Assembly: GCA_019426215.1 (NCBI GenBank)
Contig: CM033395.1
Span: forward strand, 20,388,569-20,452,568
Direction: 5' to 3'
From: Buddleja alternifolia
Lineage: Eukaryota; Streptophyta; Magnoliopsida; Lamiales; Scrophulariaceae
Length of the DNA stretch: 64,000 bases
Shown here: in pieces, positions 11,800 through 22,170 of the stretch
How positions within the stretch are numbered: position 1 is the first letter of the stretch
Layout of the letters: each line of letters starts with the position of its first letter
Made by a program: the position numbers and the translations under genes
The notes under the pieces: generated by a model
Told to the model about the DNA's origin: nothing
Seen by the model: the letters and a program-made list of their open reading frames with translations, nothing else
The model's database searches: none

Positions 11800-12495
11800 A
11801 TGGAGATTGACAAATATGAAGAAATTTACCACAGCTTCATCAATTAAACTCTTTAAAAATGACATGCCTAAGGTTGGTTCGGTGTTCCTCTTTCATCGCC
11901 CAGGTAAGATTCCACGACATAATTTTATTCTTTGGCTAGCCATCTGTGAAAGACTACATATGCGTGATAAATCATGGATTGGAAGAGGGACGGCTACATG
12001 TTTATTGTCCAATGATCAGATGATTTGTGTGTTCAGTCGGTAATGTGTTTCGATTTAACACCGGAAGGTTAAGTTTAACTGGCCTATATTGAATTGGGAA
12101 CGGGGTATTTTGTGGGCTGGCCGAAAATGGAGGATCTTACAGTATGCTTCTAGCGACCTGTTTACATGATTTGGAAGGAACATAATCTAAGAGTTTTTGA
12201 AGGCAAGAAAAGTCCTCTGGAAGCCGTGCCTGCAAGTACTATCAACCTTGTCAAAGACAGGCTTCTTTTGATGTAAATAGTAGATTCTTTATAAGGTAGG
12301 GTTGTTAAGAGACAATGGCATATAGCCTGATAGAACATTTGTCATTGTAATTTGTATGATGCTAATAGTTAGACGTTTGGTGTATGGAGTAGCTAGAATG
12401 CTATCTACATTGGTGCGATAAGGGATATCCCTTATCCGCTTTCTTGTAACACATTTATCTTTCTTAAAGAAATTGAACCTTTAATAATAAAAAAG
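11800..12495 (+). pseudogene. LINE ORF2 relic, right part, with A-rich tail
   Basis: Continuing from 3849 after removal of element B, this carries the zf-RVT segment KVGSVFLFHRPGKIPRHNF with FILWLAICERLHMRD just after (about 11870-11970). Frame-shifted pieces follow, ending in VYMIWKEHNLRVFEGKK (about 12160-12220), the standard C-terminal block of plant L1 ORF2. An A-rich AATAATAAAAAAG stretch at about 12483-12495 may be the LINE 3' tail. Stops and frameshifts are present. The 129-aa frame at 11654-12043 is a chance fusion of the LTR with this relic. Confidence 0.7.
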
Positions 12496-12527
12496 TTAGT
12501 CTCTGTTTAGTTTTACTCCTTTATATG

Positions 12528-13079
12528 CAGGGGCGGAACCAGGATTTTTGTCGGGGGGGGGGGGGGGCGAGATTATATATTGTGATATAGTTATACACTT
12601 TTTTTTGCTAGATAGACGAAGGATTTAAGGGGGGTGCGGGGGGCTTGCCCCTCGCAGTACGGTACACTATATTTATGGGGGAAAATATAATAAGGAACTA
12701 GAATTACCCTATTCATAAGCCTAAGATTTCTATTTTCCCCTTTGTTTGAGTTGTAAAAAATGTGTGATGAAGGAGGGAGAAAGTGAAAATTTGGGAATTG
12801 GGATATGGATTGAAAAAGTCAAATGACATACTAAGTATTTTTGACTAATAGAGGGGGTTATTTTTGTCATTTTTGAGGGGGGCAAAATTACAAATGTTAT
12901 AGCTTTATAGGTGGAAGTGACAATTTTAAAATTTTAAGGAAGGGGCGAAATTACAAATGTTATAGCCTATAGGTAGAAGTGATAATTTTAAAATTTTGAG
13001 GGGGGGGGGGGGGGGGGGGGGGGGGCGCGAAATTACAAGTGAGATTTTTAAAAATTTGAGGTCCCTCCCTCCGTCCCTA
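12528..13079. mobile_element. hAT-type MITE (552 bp) with 8-bp TSD
   Basis: It is flanked by an 8-bp direct repeat TTTATATG (12520-12527 and 13080-13087), the size typical of hAT transposons. The ends are CAGGGGCGGAACCAGG on the left and, reverse-complemented, TAGGGACGGAGGGAGG on the right, imperfect TIRs of the CAGGG type seen in hAT elements. The interior is non-coding, with a diverged tandem repeat of about 65-70 bp from about 12871 to 13065 (AAATTACAAATGTTATAGC words) and long G runs at 12553-12567 (15 G) and 13000-13025 (26 G). Class assignment follows from TSD length and ends. Confidence 0.8.
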
Positions 13080-13355
13080 TTTATATGAATAGAGATACAT
13101 TGATGAGACAAACTAAAACTAATGGTATGTCTTATAAAGGTTATAAATATTTTTCCGGTTGGTTATAAAGTAATTACTTTACACCAAAAAATAATAATGT
13201 CAAAGTGAAATTGATTTTAGAATGTTAAATCTATCAATTACTTGTATTTAGATTTAATTATTATGACTAGTCGTGACAACACACTCGATAAGTGTTCAAA
13301 AAAATAATTATTAAAAAAATTTCAGATTAAAAAACTAATCATGTAAAGGGGTTAT

Positions 13356-13648
13356 TACAAATGACCCCCCTGTGTTAGTTCAAAAACGCTAAAAACTCCT
13401 CTCTGTTAAATCAATATGCAAAAACCCCCATCTGTTAATGTAAACCATGCACGGAACCTTTTTTTCGTTAGAAAATTGATCAAAATATAGTTTTTAAAAC
13501 ATCTCTATACTTTTGTTTTGTAGTGAATTTCAACCCTACAGACAGTGCAAAGGTATATGAATGTTTTAAAGGCTACATTTTGATCAATTTTCTAATGGGA
13601 ATAAGGTTCCGTGCATGATTTACATTAACAAGGGAGGGGGGGGGGGGG
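13356..13648. mobile_element. Foldback MITE, copy 1 (right arm truncated)
   Basis: The left part contains TGTTAATGTAAACCATGCAC...TTAGAAAATTGATCAAAATA and the right part its reverse complement (TATTTTGATCAATTTTCTAA-like...GATTTACATTAACA), giving arms of about 80 bp around a short loop (about 13513-13547). The left side extends some 80-90 bp beyond the paired arm (GTTAGTTCAAAAACGC...), but the right side ends at a 13-G run (13636-13648). The outer right arm is therefore missing. The same family recurs at 39034-39322. No clear TSD is visible and the superfamily is not assigned. Confidence 0.65.
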
Positions 13649-13782
13649 TAAGATGAGAGAAGGGATAAAGAGATGAGTTATATTAAAATTAGTATTGATC
13701 CACAGAAAAACAGATAAATGAGGAGATGAAAGTGTAAATAAGGAGAGAAGAAAATGAAAAAGTTAAGATAAGATAACTACTT

Positions 13783-13972
13783 GTTTTTTGGTATATACCA
13801 GGGTTTCCCCCAGGCGGATGCCGGAGACTATTTCCCTTCGAGGTGTAAAGATCACCGAAATGAGTTTTGCCTCTCCTAATAAAGTTTTTTTCATACACAC
13901 CGCCAGGAATCGAACTTTGGACAAATGCTTAAGAAACCTAGCTATTTATCAACTGTGCTGGACCTTGTTGGT
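13783..13972 (-). mobile_element. tRNA-derived SINE with 15-bp TSD
   Basis: Read on the minus strand from 13972, it has an A-box-like CCAGCACAGTTGATA at about 13965-13950 and a B-box AGTTCGATTCC at about 13915-13905 (consensus GGTTCGANNCC). That is the internal Pol III promoter pair of tRNA-derived SINEs. Its 3' end is CCTGGTATATACC followed by an A-run (TTTTTT on plus, about 13784-13789). It is flanked by a perfect 15-bp TSD ATAAGATAACTACTT (13768-13782 and 13973-13987). The two overlapping short frames (13689-13898 and 13788-13976) are not genes. Confidence 0.85.
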
Positions 13973-13987
13973 ATAAGATAACTACTT

Positions 13988-14178
13988 TGTCATGGATAAT
14001 ACTTACCCACATCAAATTTTATGAACCATTTAACTTTCATTATGCCACATCATCAATATACATGTGATGAAATTATAACTGTTGCAAGTGTATGAACACC
14101 AATCTCATATAAGAATTTTGATTTTGTCATGCCATCAGTGTGGACTACGCATATTGATGAATGTTACATCCAATTTAT
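13988..14178. other. Unassigned AT-rich stretch
   Basis: Between the SINE and the SIRE-like LTR fragment I see only AT-rich unique-looking sequence with no ORF, inverted repeat or recognisable element end. Confidence 0.5.
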
Positions 14179-14900
14179 TGTTAGACTTTTTGATGATGAC
14201 ATTTAGGATTTATGTTAAACCCAAAAATTAAGTTCAAATTTTCATAGATTTATGTATAGCCTATAGGTGCTTTGAAATATAATAGATCACTTAATAGTGT
14301 TGTATAGGATCAACGCCATTGAATCAAGAGACCGTAGCGTTGTTAAAGTTCTAACTGAGCGACGTCAAGGCACTAGATGCGATCAAGGCTGAAGTCTTTT
14401 ATTGGATGAAGATTCAGCTTTGGCGCCAAAGTTTATAGAAGCTGGATACTGCTGAAATACACCTAAGGACTAAAATGCAACTAATAATACATTTAATTCA
14501 TAACAGTCACTTATTTGGATGCACTTAATGCAACATTTATTAGCATTAAGTGAGGATCATGGAGCGGAATGTATGGAAGTGACCAACATACCTTTGTTTT
14601 ATAAGATTATGGTCTGCAATACACTGTTGCAGCGCAATTTAAGGATAAGGGAGAAAATAAGAGACTCAGAAACATGCACCGAAGTAGTGCCAAACAGACA
14701 TTTTTTTGGCATTTTCATGATTAGAAGTTCTTGAAAACCATTAAAGTAAAAGAAATGAACGGAGAATACACATAAGAGCAAGCAAAAAGTATATCAAGAT
14801 CAAGTCCAAATCCTTGATGATCAACCTATCTCATACATATTTAAGAAGAAGAGACCTATTGCCAAAATAGAAAGCCGTTCTTATTAGAAAAACAAATAAC
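14179..14900 (+). repeat. Decayed SIRE-like copia LTR fragment
   Basis: It begins TGTTAGACTTTTTGATGATG with GACATTTAGGATTTATG next. This matches the start of the LTRs at 57078 (plus) and 40853 (minus), which have TGTTAG...TTTTGATGATGACA followed by TAGGATT. Further in, an ATGCAACTAATAATACATTT region and TTAATGCAACATTTATTAGC recall the TTAAATGC.../GCATTAAATATGATAAG section of the better copy (about 57460-57550). The right boundary is uncertain. Sequence around 14900-14960 is unassigned. No coding capacity. Confidence 0.5.
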
Positions 14901-14959
14901 TCCCAATGCAAACATCATCTAGCCTTAATCTGGGTGAGAAGTAGCTAAAGATCATACAG

Positions 14960-15524
14960 TAATCCTGTGAATTGTAGATGATAGAATAGATGCCAGACAT
15001 GCTAATTTTTTGGGAGTCAATTTTGTAATAGAATACTCTATGTAACGATCTTATTCAATAAATAAAGTCAATTATTTATATTGCATTCTTGAATGTTTAT
15101 ATATTGCTTAGAATAAAGTCCATTGGACCACACCATAGCTATGGGGCATCATTTTGATCATCAGGTATGGGTGACTATGAAATATGCCTACAAGGTTGTG
15201 GTCCTTAATTTAGTTCCAAGTCGGGAAAAGGAACATCAAGACGAGGGGTATTCATGGGCCTAAGATATTTTGTGTACACCATACTATTAGAGGGCACACT
15301 TTGTGCGATAGGTACTGGCACTGTGAAAGCACGTGCATGTATGAGGGTGCCCATTTGGAAAATGGATAAACTGAACTACCCCATGGAAATTCCTTAATTG
15401 GAATCCTAGTCGAATCCGGAACTTCCTATAATCGCTAGATGTAAAAGTAATCCTTATACACCTGTGGTTCCATAGGTTACCTTGTGCATGGTCCACCATG
15501 CTTTGATCTATCTAATGATTCCAC
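14960..15524 (+). repeat. Left part of an older LTR-like sequence split by element C
   Basis: This flank joins 35117-36739 once element C and one TSD copy (TCCAC, 15520-15524) are removed. Its right half has the AT-rich TAATTAATTGGA tracts and the ACACATAACT...AGTAG block that also occur in the LTRs of element C. I therefore infer an older, related copia LTR. The start is not defined. Confidence 0.35.
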
Positions 15525-16729
15525 TGATAGTGTTATGTGCGCAGCGAGCCATTGTTTAGGCTCTGCCATCTTATATGTAAAACACTATGACAGTCTTGTT
15601 TTAAATATATTGAATGTTTCTTTTATGGTATGCTTCTTTATTATCGATTACTTATGTTAGTATAGATAAAGATCTCATGGATTACATATGGTTAGGGAAG
15701 CGGCAGGATACCAATACAATGCTTTCATAGACCGTAATCCTAAAACATGTTCCAAGTCATAGAGCATGTGAGATGTGAGATATCACTGGCCTCGTCAAGA
15801 CTTGTTCGTGTGTGTAACTCTTTGTAAGAGGTTGACGTGTTCCATTGTCAATGGCCGGCGAGTCAATATATGCACGAAGATTCATACTTAGGAGAAGTGT
15901 GGAATTGACAACCGAGCAATGATTCTTCATTGGTGCTGTTGAACATGGAGTCCTTGGGTTTTGTAGTGTGAGATTCATCTTTAGACCTGAGATGTCATTG
16001 AAAAGGGTACTTACTATCCACTATGCTTTGATATGCAGGAGCACTCCAGGAGAGTCACACGGCATGTATGTTGGGTATAGTTTGATAGTACAGCGGAACA
16101 AGTGACAGTTGTCAAGGGATTCATCCAGGGTCAAGTACCCGGAATTTTCTATAGTGTTGCGAAAATTTAAATGATCGATGAAAGCCTTTGATCAACGCAT
16201 TTGTCTTATAAGAGGGATTGGTGGTCCCAGCTTAAAAGACTGGATCATAGATGTCACAACACAGTCATAGTTTCTAAGGTTATTAGGGTTCGACCGTCGC
16301 CATACCCTAGACCATAGACGGGAAACCAACAAAGGGATTTTACTCACATGATGATCATAACTTGGATAGGTTTGCATTTCATCGTTGACATCTAGGAAGT
16401 TGTGGCGACGTTGCTCGACATCGATCCACGACTAATGGGTGCCTTGGGTTAATTTGGTGAAATTAATCCAAGGTCTAGTTAATTATTGAGAATAATTAAT
16501 CTAACCTATGGGAGGACTTATTGCTAGTTTGTTAATGAGCCTAAGGGGTCACATACATAACTTAGTGTAGTACCTATTGGCTAGTCAATTCTTGGTGATT
16601 TAATGAAGAGATTAATTAAAAGGATTTAATTAATCGAAAAAAGGAATTTATTATGTGATATTAATTAATGGTCTTATAATTTAATATTGAAATATTAAAC
16701 TGAGAAAGACTAACTAATTAATTGATGAA

Positions 16730-16761
<32 letters not shown>

Positions 16762-17612
16762 CACGTGCACGTGTGTATGTGTATATGATATTGGTGGAAA
16801 AATTTTATTTTGTTCACCAAGTTTATATATATATATATACATGTATCTTATAATATATTTATTAGGATCTTTTAATTGGTTAAGTTTGACTAATTAAAAA
16901 GGAAAGATCCTATAATCATATTATGGAAGATATTGGATAGATATGGCATATTTGAGATGATCTCAAATATATGGAAATATCTAGTTAGTTGGAAAGATAT
17001 CTAACTAATTATGGAAGACAAAAAAAGAGAAAGAAAAAAATATATATACATATATATATATTACATATACACACCTCTCATGAGATAGAGAGTAGGCGTG
17101 TGTGTATTTCCACTTTGGTGGACTCTATATATGTGTATTCCATCTTTTGAAAAGACAATTGTTAATCTTTGAAGAGATTCAATTTCTCACAAGTATGTTC
17201 TCTTAATTCTCTCCCCTTTTTCTTTCTCCTAAATTTTTCTAACTCATGAATTGAGTACGAAGAACGCTAAATAAATTCCTACCCTTTTTCTCACGAGCCA
17301 AGATTCGATATTCTCTTGGCTAGCATTGGTGGATATAATCGAGAGTACGAGCTAGAGTGTGGACATATCTTAGAGGCGCAACACTTGGGGCGCTAGAGCA
17401 AATCAATTCGGAGAGGTGTAGGAGGGAGTTGCATAAAAAGGCGTTGCTGATTAAGTTCTTCAAGAGGTAAACACGAGAAAACTCACTCTTCCAGTCAGTT
17501 TTTGAATCCAATGGAACCATGTCTAGCTAGCCCTAATTTGGAGATGTTGGATTCTATTAAATTCCATGTTTTCTGTTGGGCCGGCATTCCCGGGGTTGTA
17601 TCGATTCCAACA
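15525..17612 (+). repeat. 5' LTR of copia element C
   Basis: The 2088-bp LTR begins TGATAGTG and ends TTCCAACA, directly before the PBS. It contains long TA microsatellites (about 16730-16757, 16827-16839 and 17040-17062) and a TATATATG stretch at about 17127-17134 in a plausible promoter position. Short frames inside are not genes. Confidence 0.85.
17126..17136 (+). promoter_or_regulatory. Putative TATA box of element C 5' LTR
   Basis: CTATATATGTG lies about 480 bp before the LTR end, the same relative position as the TATA boxes of the other LTRs here. In the 3' LTR this exact sequence is the insertion site of the MITE at 33582-34637. Confidence 0.4.
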
Positions 17613-17613
17613 G

Positions 17614-17625
17614 TGATATTAGAGC
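17614..17625 (+). other. Primer-binding site of element C (degenerate)
   Basis: TGATATTAGAGC has two changes from TGGTATCAGAGC, the initiator tRNA-Met complement, 1 nt after the LTR. Confidence 0.75.
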
Positions 17626-19284
17626 CAAGATTTTGACATGGCTCGTATTCTTTGTGTGTTTATATGCTTTAAGTCTGTTTTATTGCATATTGTAATTGAT
17701 TGGATTTTCTATTTAATTTTTTGATCCGTTGATTGGAATAATCTGAAAATCGAAGGGTTGCATTTTTATATTTTTTTTGGAATAAAAAAAAAGGAGAGGG
17801 GTGTGCCGTCGCGTCGGCGCATGTGCAGACAGCATGGGAGCTGCGCGTTGCAGTCGTACTTGGTAGCAAGCGATGGCGCCGCTTCATGTGGTGCTATGTG
17901 AGCAATAGTGTGCTGCTTTAGAGCGATGCATCGCTGCCCTAGCTGCAATGGCTATTTCCAAATATTTTTTGTTTAAACTGCATGTTAGGCCTTGGGTTAT
18001 TTTTGCAATTTAATTTAAAGTGCATGCCTAATATGTGATTTTATAAAATTAAGTTTTTTTTATCTCAAATTAAAAATATTTTAGGTTTGTCCTAAAAATG
18101 GTATATTTCAAAATAAGGGTTTTATTTAATTTTGGAAATTGAAATAAAATAGGAATTTTACTAAGTTTTGAGATTGAATATAATTGGAATTTTTGAAATT
18201 GTTTTTGGATTAACTGAAAGAGAAAGACCTTTTCATGTTAATTTCTAAAATCGATTTTTAAAAATTAAAGTCTTTGGATCCATTAATTAATTTGATTATC
18301 CTTAATTAAAGTCATTGAATGTTAATTCATGAAATGCATGATAGCATGTTTATGTGATTATGTGGTGATCCGGGTCGACCCATAGACTAGACGTTGTTAT
18401 AATTTAAAATCTGCGTTCCATGTTTTCTTTTCTTGAATTGAGAGGGAGAGGTTTTCTTTGTATGTAGTTATGAAGACGAAGATGGAAGTGTTCAAAATCT
18501 TAAAGACTTGAAAACCTTAGTATAGGGTCCACGTCCAGGACTTAGATTAGATTGGTCAACACCTTAATGGCTCAGGGGGTTTAGGAATTGGCTCAACTAA
18601 GATCACATTTACCGCTTTATGAATGATTGCTTATTTTCTTATGATGTGCTTGATATGCATGTTTGCATGATCGCTTAAGAAAGATAAGTACTTGAAAAAT
18701 GTGAGACATTGTTTGAAAAATCCCTTTAAACAATATTAAGTCCATAAATGGATAAATCCCTAATTAGGTCTAGTGTCTTCCATCATTAGATGTGAGAGGG
18801 AATAGCGCGAGGCTTATCGTCATTGTCTCACGAGTCGTGGAATGGCGACAAGTTAAATGCACTAATCTCACAACTAGGCCTTCTATGTGACAAGGTGGTC
18901 ATACTAGAAGTGCACACGGTTTCAATTTTGCTAAGGAGTCGTTCATGAGTGGTGGAACCACCTGGCTACTGTTATGCTGTGAGAATTTGATGGGTCGAGC
19001 TTAACCACAGACTAGTGTATGGTTGCATCGTGTTCTCGGGACGTATATGAAATGGAGACAAAGCATCTCGATGACCACAAGGGAAGTGGATGGGGCTGTC
19101 GTGCCCAGTTGTGTATTACCGCCCATTGTCTCACAAGTCGTGGAATGAGGTATGGGATACATGGCAGCCCGAGCCCACTGGAAATTGTTATGTTTCCCAT
19201 TTTCTGTCTACTAGGGTGATGGAATTCGAAAAGATAGTGGCAGCACACATGTATGCTTAAAATTCCTTAATTGCATGTGAATAT
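17626..19284 (+). other. Leader of element C, no gene
   Basis: This is the 1.66-kb untranslated leader between PBS and gag relic. It contains a repeated phrase, CATTGTCTCACGAGTCGTGG (18822-18841) and CATTGTCTCACAAGTCGTGG (19123-19142). I see no supported protein. Confidence 0.6.
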
Positions 19285-22170
19285 ATGTTAAAACTGAATG
19301 CTAATTGTTTCACTTATTTCGCTTATATACACAAACATATCATGAGTATCGTTTATACATATTTATGGATTCTTGAAACCAACAAGTTTAGTGGCCTGAA
19401 TTACACTCTTTGGCATAAATTTCTGAATGTGTACCTCAAGGCTGAGAAACTTGATTATATAATCAAAGGGGATGCCCCATCTTGGCCTAGGACTGGGACT
19501 CGGGCACGTACTTTAGAGTACTGGACGAGGCAGATAGATGATAAGGCTTACGTTCGACATTTCATATTATCTATGATGTCTGATGATATGATTGAGATAT
19601 ATGGAGATGTCAAACTAGCCAAGGACATCATTAAAGATATAGAGGAGACATTTGGAGATAAGGCGTTAAAGGGTGATTGCCCTCATTGCCATGGGATGGA
19701 ACACTTGAGCAAGGATTGTCCTGCAACCTTCAAATGCCACAATGAAGATATATTTATTGTTGAGGTTTATTTGTCAATTAACCATGTGTCTTGGGTATTT
19801 GACACCGGCTGTGGTACTCACCTTTGCAATGACTTGCAGGTGCTGTCTAGAAGTAGAGAACTAAATAACGGGGATATGGTCCTGAGAATGGCTAATAGAG
19901 CGTCTGTCACTGCGAAGGCTGTTGGAAACGTCATACTAGTTCTTGAGGATGGTAGTAGATTTATTTTAAAAGGATGTTTATTATGTTCCTGAATTGATTA
20001 AGAACCTAATTTCGGTTTCTGTCTTGGACAAGGTAGGTTTTTGTTCAATGTTCTTATATTCAAAATTGATCATTAGAGCATATATGTATAACAACCTTTA
20101 TATTTGCCCGCAAATTAATTCTCTTGCAATTCAACAAATAAACAAAGGGAAGCACAAATCTAATGGTCCACCTAATGCACAAATCTGGCATGCTAGACTT
20201 GGTCATACATCTAAAGATAGGATTCGAAAGTTGTCATGTTTTCTCGAGCTTGATGAAGAAGAGAAACTATCAATTTGTGAATCTTGTCCGAAGGGTAAAA
20301 TGACAAAGTCACCATTTGGAGACCAAATGGAACGTGCTAAGGATGTGCTTGAGTTAGTTCACATAAATGTGTGTGGACCGCTCACTGTTAGTGCATTAGG
20401 GAACTTTTCTTACTTCATAACCTTTACCGACGATTATTCTAGGTATGGTTATTTATATCTTATGAGATATAAATCTAAAGATTTTGATAAGTTCAAAGAA
20501 TTCAGAAATGAGGTAGATAAACAAACTGGTAAAAGTGTTGAGGTTCTTCGATCTGACCGAGGAGGAGAATACTTATCCAGTGAGTTCTTAGATTATTTGA
20601 AAGAGAACGGGATTCTCTCTCAATGGACGCCGCCTGAAACACCTTAGTTAAGTAGTGTGTTTGAGCTAAGAAATCGAACGTTGATGGACATGGTCCAATC
20701 GATGGTGATGTCCACGAATTTACTTATATTCTTCTGGGGTTATGCCCTGGAGACGGCGACTTACCTATTGAATAGGTTGCCATCGAAGAGTGTTCCTGAA
20801 GTGACATATAAGATGTGGCGCGATATATCACCCTTATATAAGTACCTTAGAATTTGGGGGTGTGCTGCTCATGTCTAGTAGCTAGTGGAATATAAGTTAG
20901 ATCCAAGATCTATCTTATGTAGGTTTGTGGGTTACCCTAAGGAGTCCTATGGGTACTACTTCTATCACACCTTAGAATAAAAGGTCATTGTTTCAAGGAA
21001 TGTTGTATTTCTGGAGAAGCAACTCTTTAGTGAGGATATAGATAGAGTGATAGAACTTGAGAAAACCCAAGAAATACAAACACCATTGGCAATGGATGAA
21101 AGACAAAATGAACCACAAACTGTAAGTACGCAAATTCCATCTCCGAGGAGATCCGAAAGGGTCCCGAGAAAATCTGAGAGGTATTATGGTCTCTTGCTGA
21201 AAAGCAATGAGGAGGGCCTCCAATTGGATGAAGATCTAAGGTCCTATAGGGAGGCAATGTCCGACAAGGACTCGAAAAAATGGTCTGAAGCTATGGAATC
21301 TGAAATAGGATCTATGTACTCCAAGAATGTTTGGACCTTGGTAGACCCACCATCAGGCATTAAGGTCATTGGTTGCAAGTGGGTATACAAACGCAAGTTA
21401 GGAGTAGATGGAAAGGTTACCACCTTCAAGGCTCGCTTGGTAGCGAAAGGTTATACTCAGAGGCAAGGAACTGACTATGAGGAGACTTTTTCGCCAGTCA
21501 TGATGACCAAGTCCATTAGGATTCTTTTGGCTATATTTACCTATCTTGACTGAGATTTGGCAAATAGATGTGAAAACGGCTTTCCTCAATGGAAACATTG
21601 ATGAGGAGATCTATATGAAACAGTCGAAGGGTTTCACATCTAGTGGGAGCGAGCACAAGGTGTGTAAGCTGCAAAAATCCATTTATAGCTTAAAGCAAAC
21701 TTCCCGAAGCTGGAATTTGAGATTTGATGAAGCTGTAAAGGAATACGGCTACATCAAGAATGGTTATGAACCGTGTGTGTACAAGAAAGCTCGTGGGAGA
21801 GCCATAAGATTTTTGGTACTCCCACTTCGATGACATTCTTCTCATTAGAAATGATGTAGAAATGTTGCAATCAACGAAGGGTTGGTTGTCGACCTAATTT
21901 TCAATGAAAGATATTGGAGAAACATCCTATGTTCTTGGTATGAGAATACACCGAGATAGGGAAAATAGGTTGCTGGGACTCTCCCAATCCAAGTACATAG
22001 AACGAGTGTTGAAAAGATTCAATATGGATGATTCTAAGAGAGGATTGATTCCAGCAAGACATGGATTCTCTCTTCCCAAGTCTATGTCCCCTAAGATGCC
22101 CGAGGAAAGAGAGAAAATGTCAATCTTTCCTATACCTCGGCTATAGGAAGCATTATGTATGCAATGCTAT
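19285..22170 (+). pseudogene. Copia gag-pol relic of element C (gag to RT)
   Basis: The order is gag fragment (KFSGLNYTLWHKFLN), a zinc knuckle CPHCHGMEHLSKDC (C-X2-C-X4-H-X4-C), protease (VFDTGCGTHLC), integrase zinc region (WHARLGHTSKDR with CESCPKGK), integrase core (second Asp in RSDRGGEY), then RT (FKARLVAKGYTQR, QIDVKTAFLNGN, DIGETSYVLGMRI). The gag is shortened: the gag start runs almost directly into the zinc knuckle. The first integrase Asp appears replaced (HINVCGPL). Breaks include a frameshift near 19990, stops at 20647 and 20878, a stop/frameshift near 21553, and another before 21904. The relic is interrupted at 22170 by the gypsy element (TSD GCTAT, 22166-22170). It resumes at 31655. 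Confidence 0.85.

Noticed and set aside
11654..12043. 129-aa ORF taken as one protein
   Set aside because: It crosses from the copia B 3' LTR into the LINE relic, so it is a chance fusion. Only the LINE part is meaningful.
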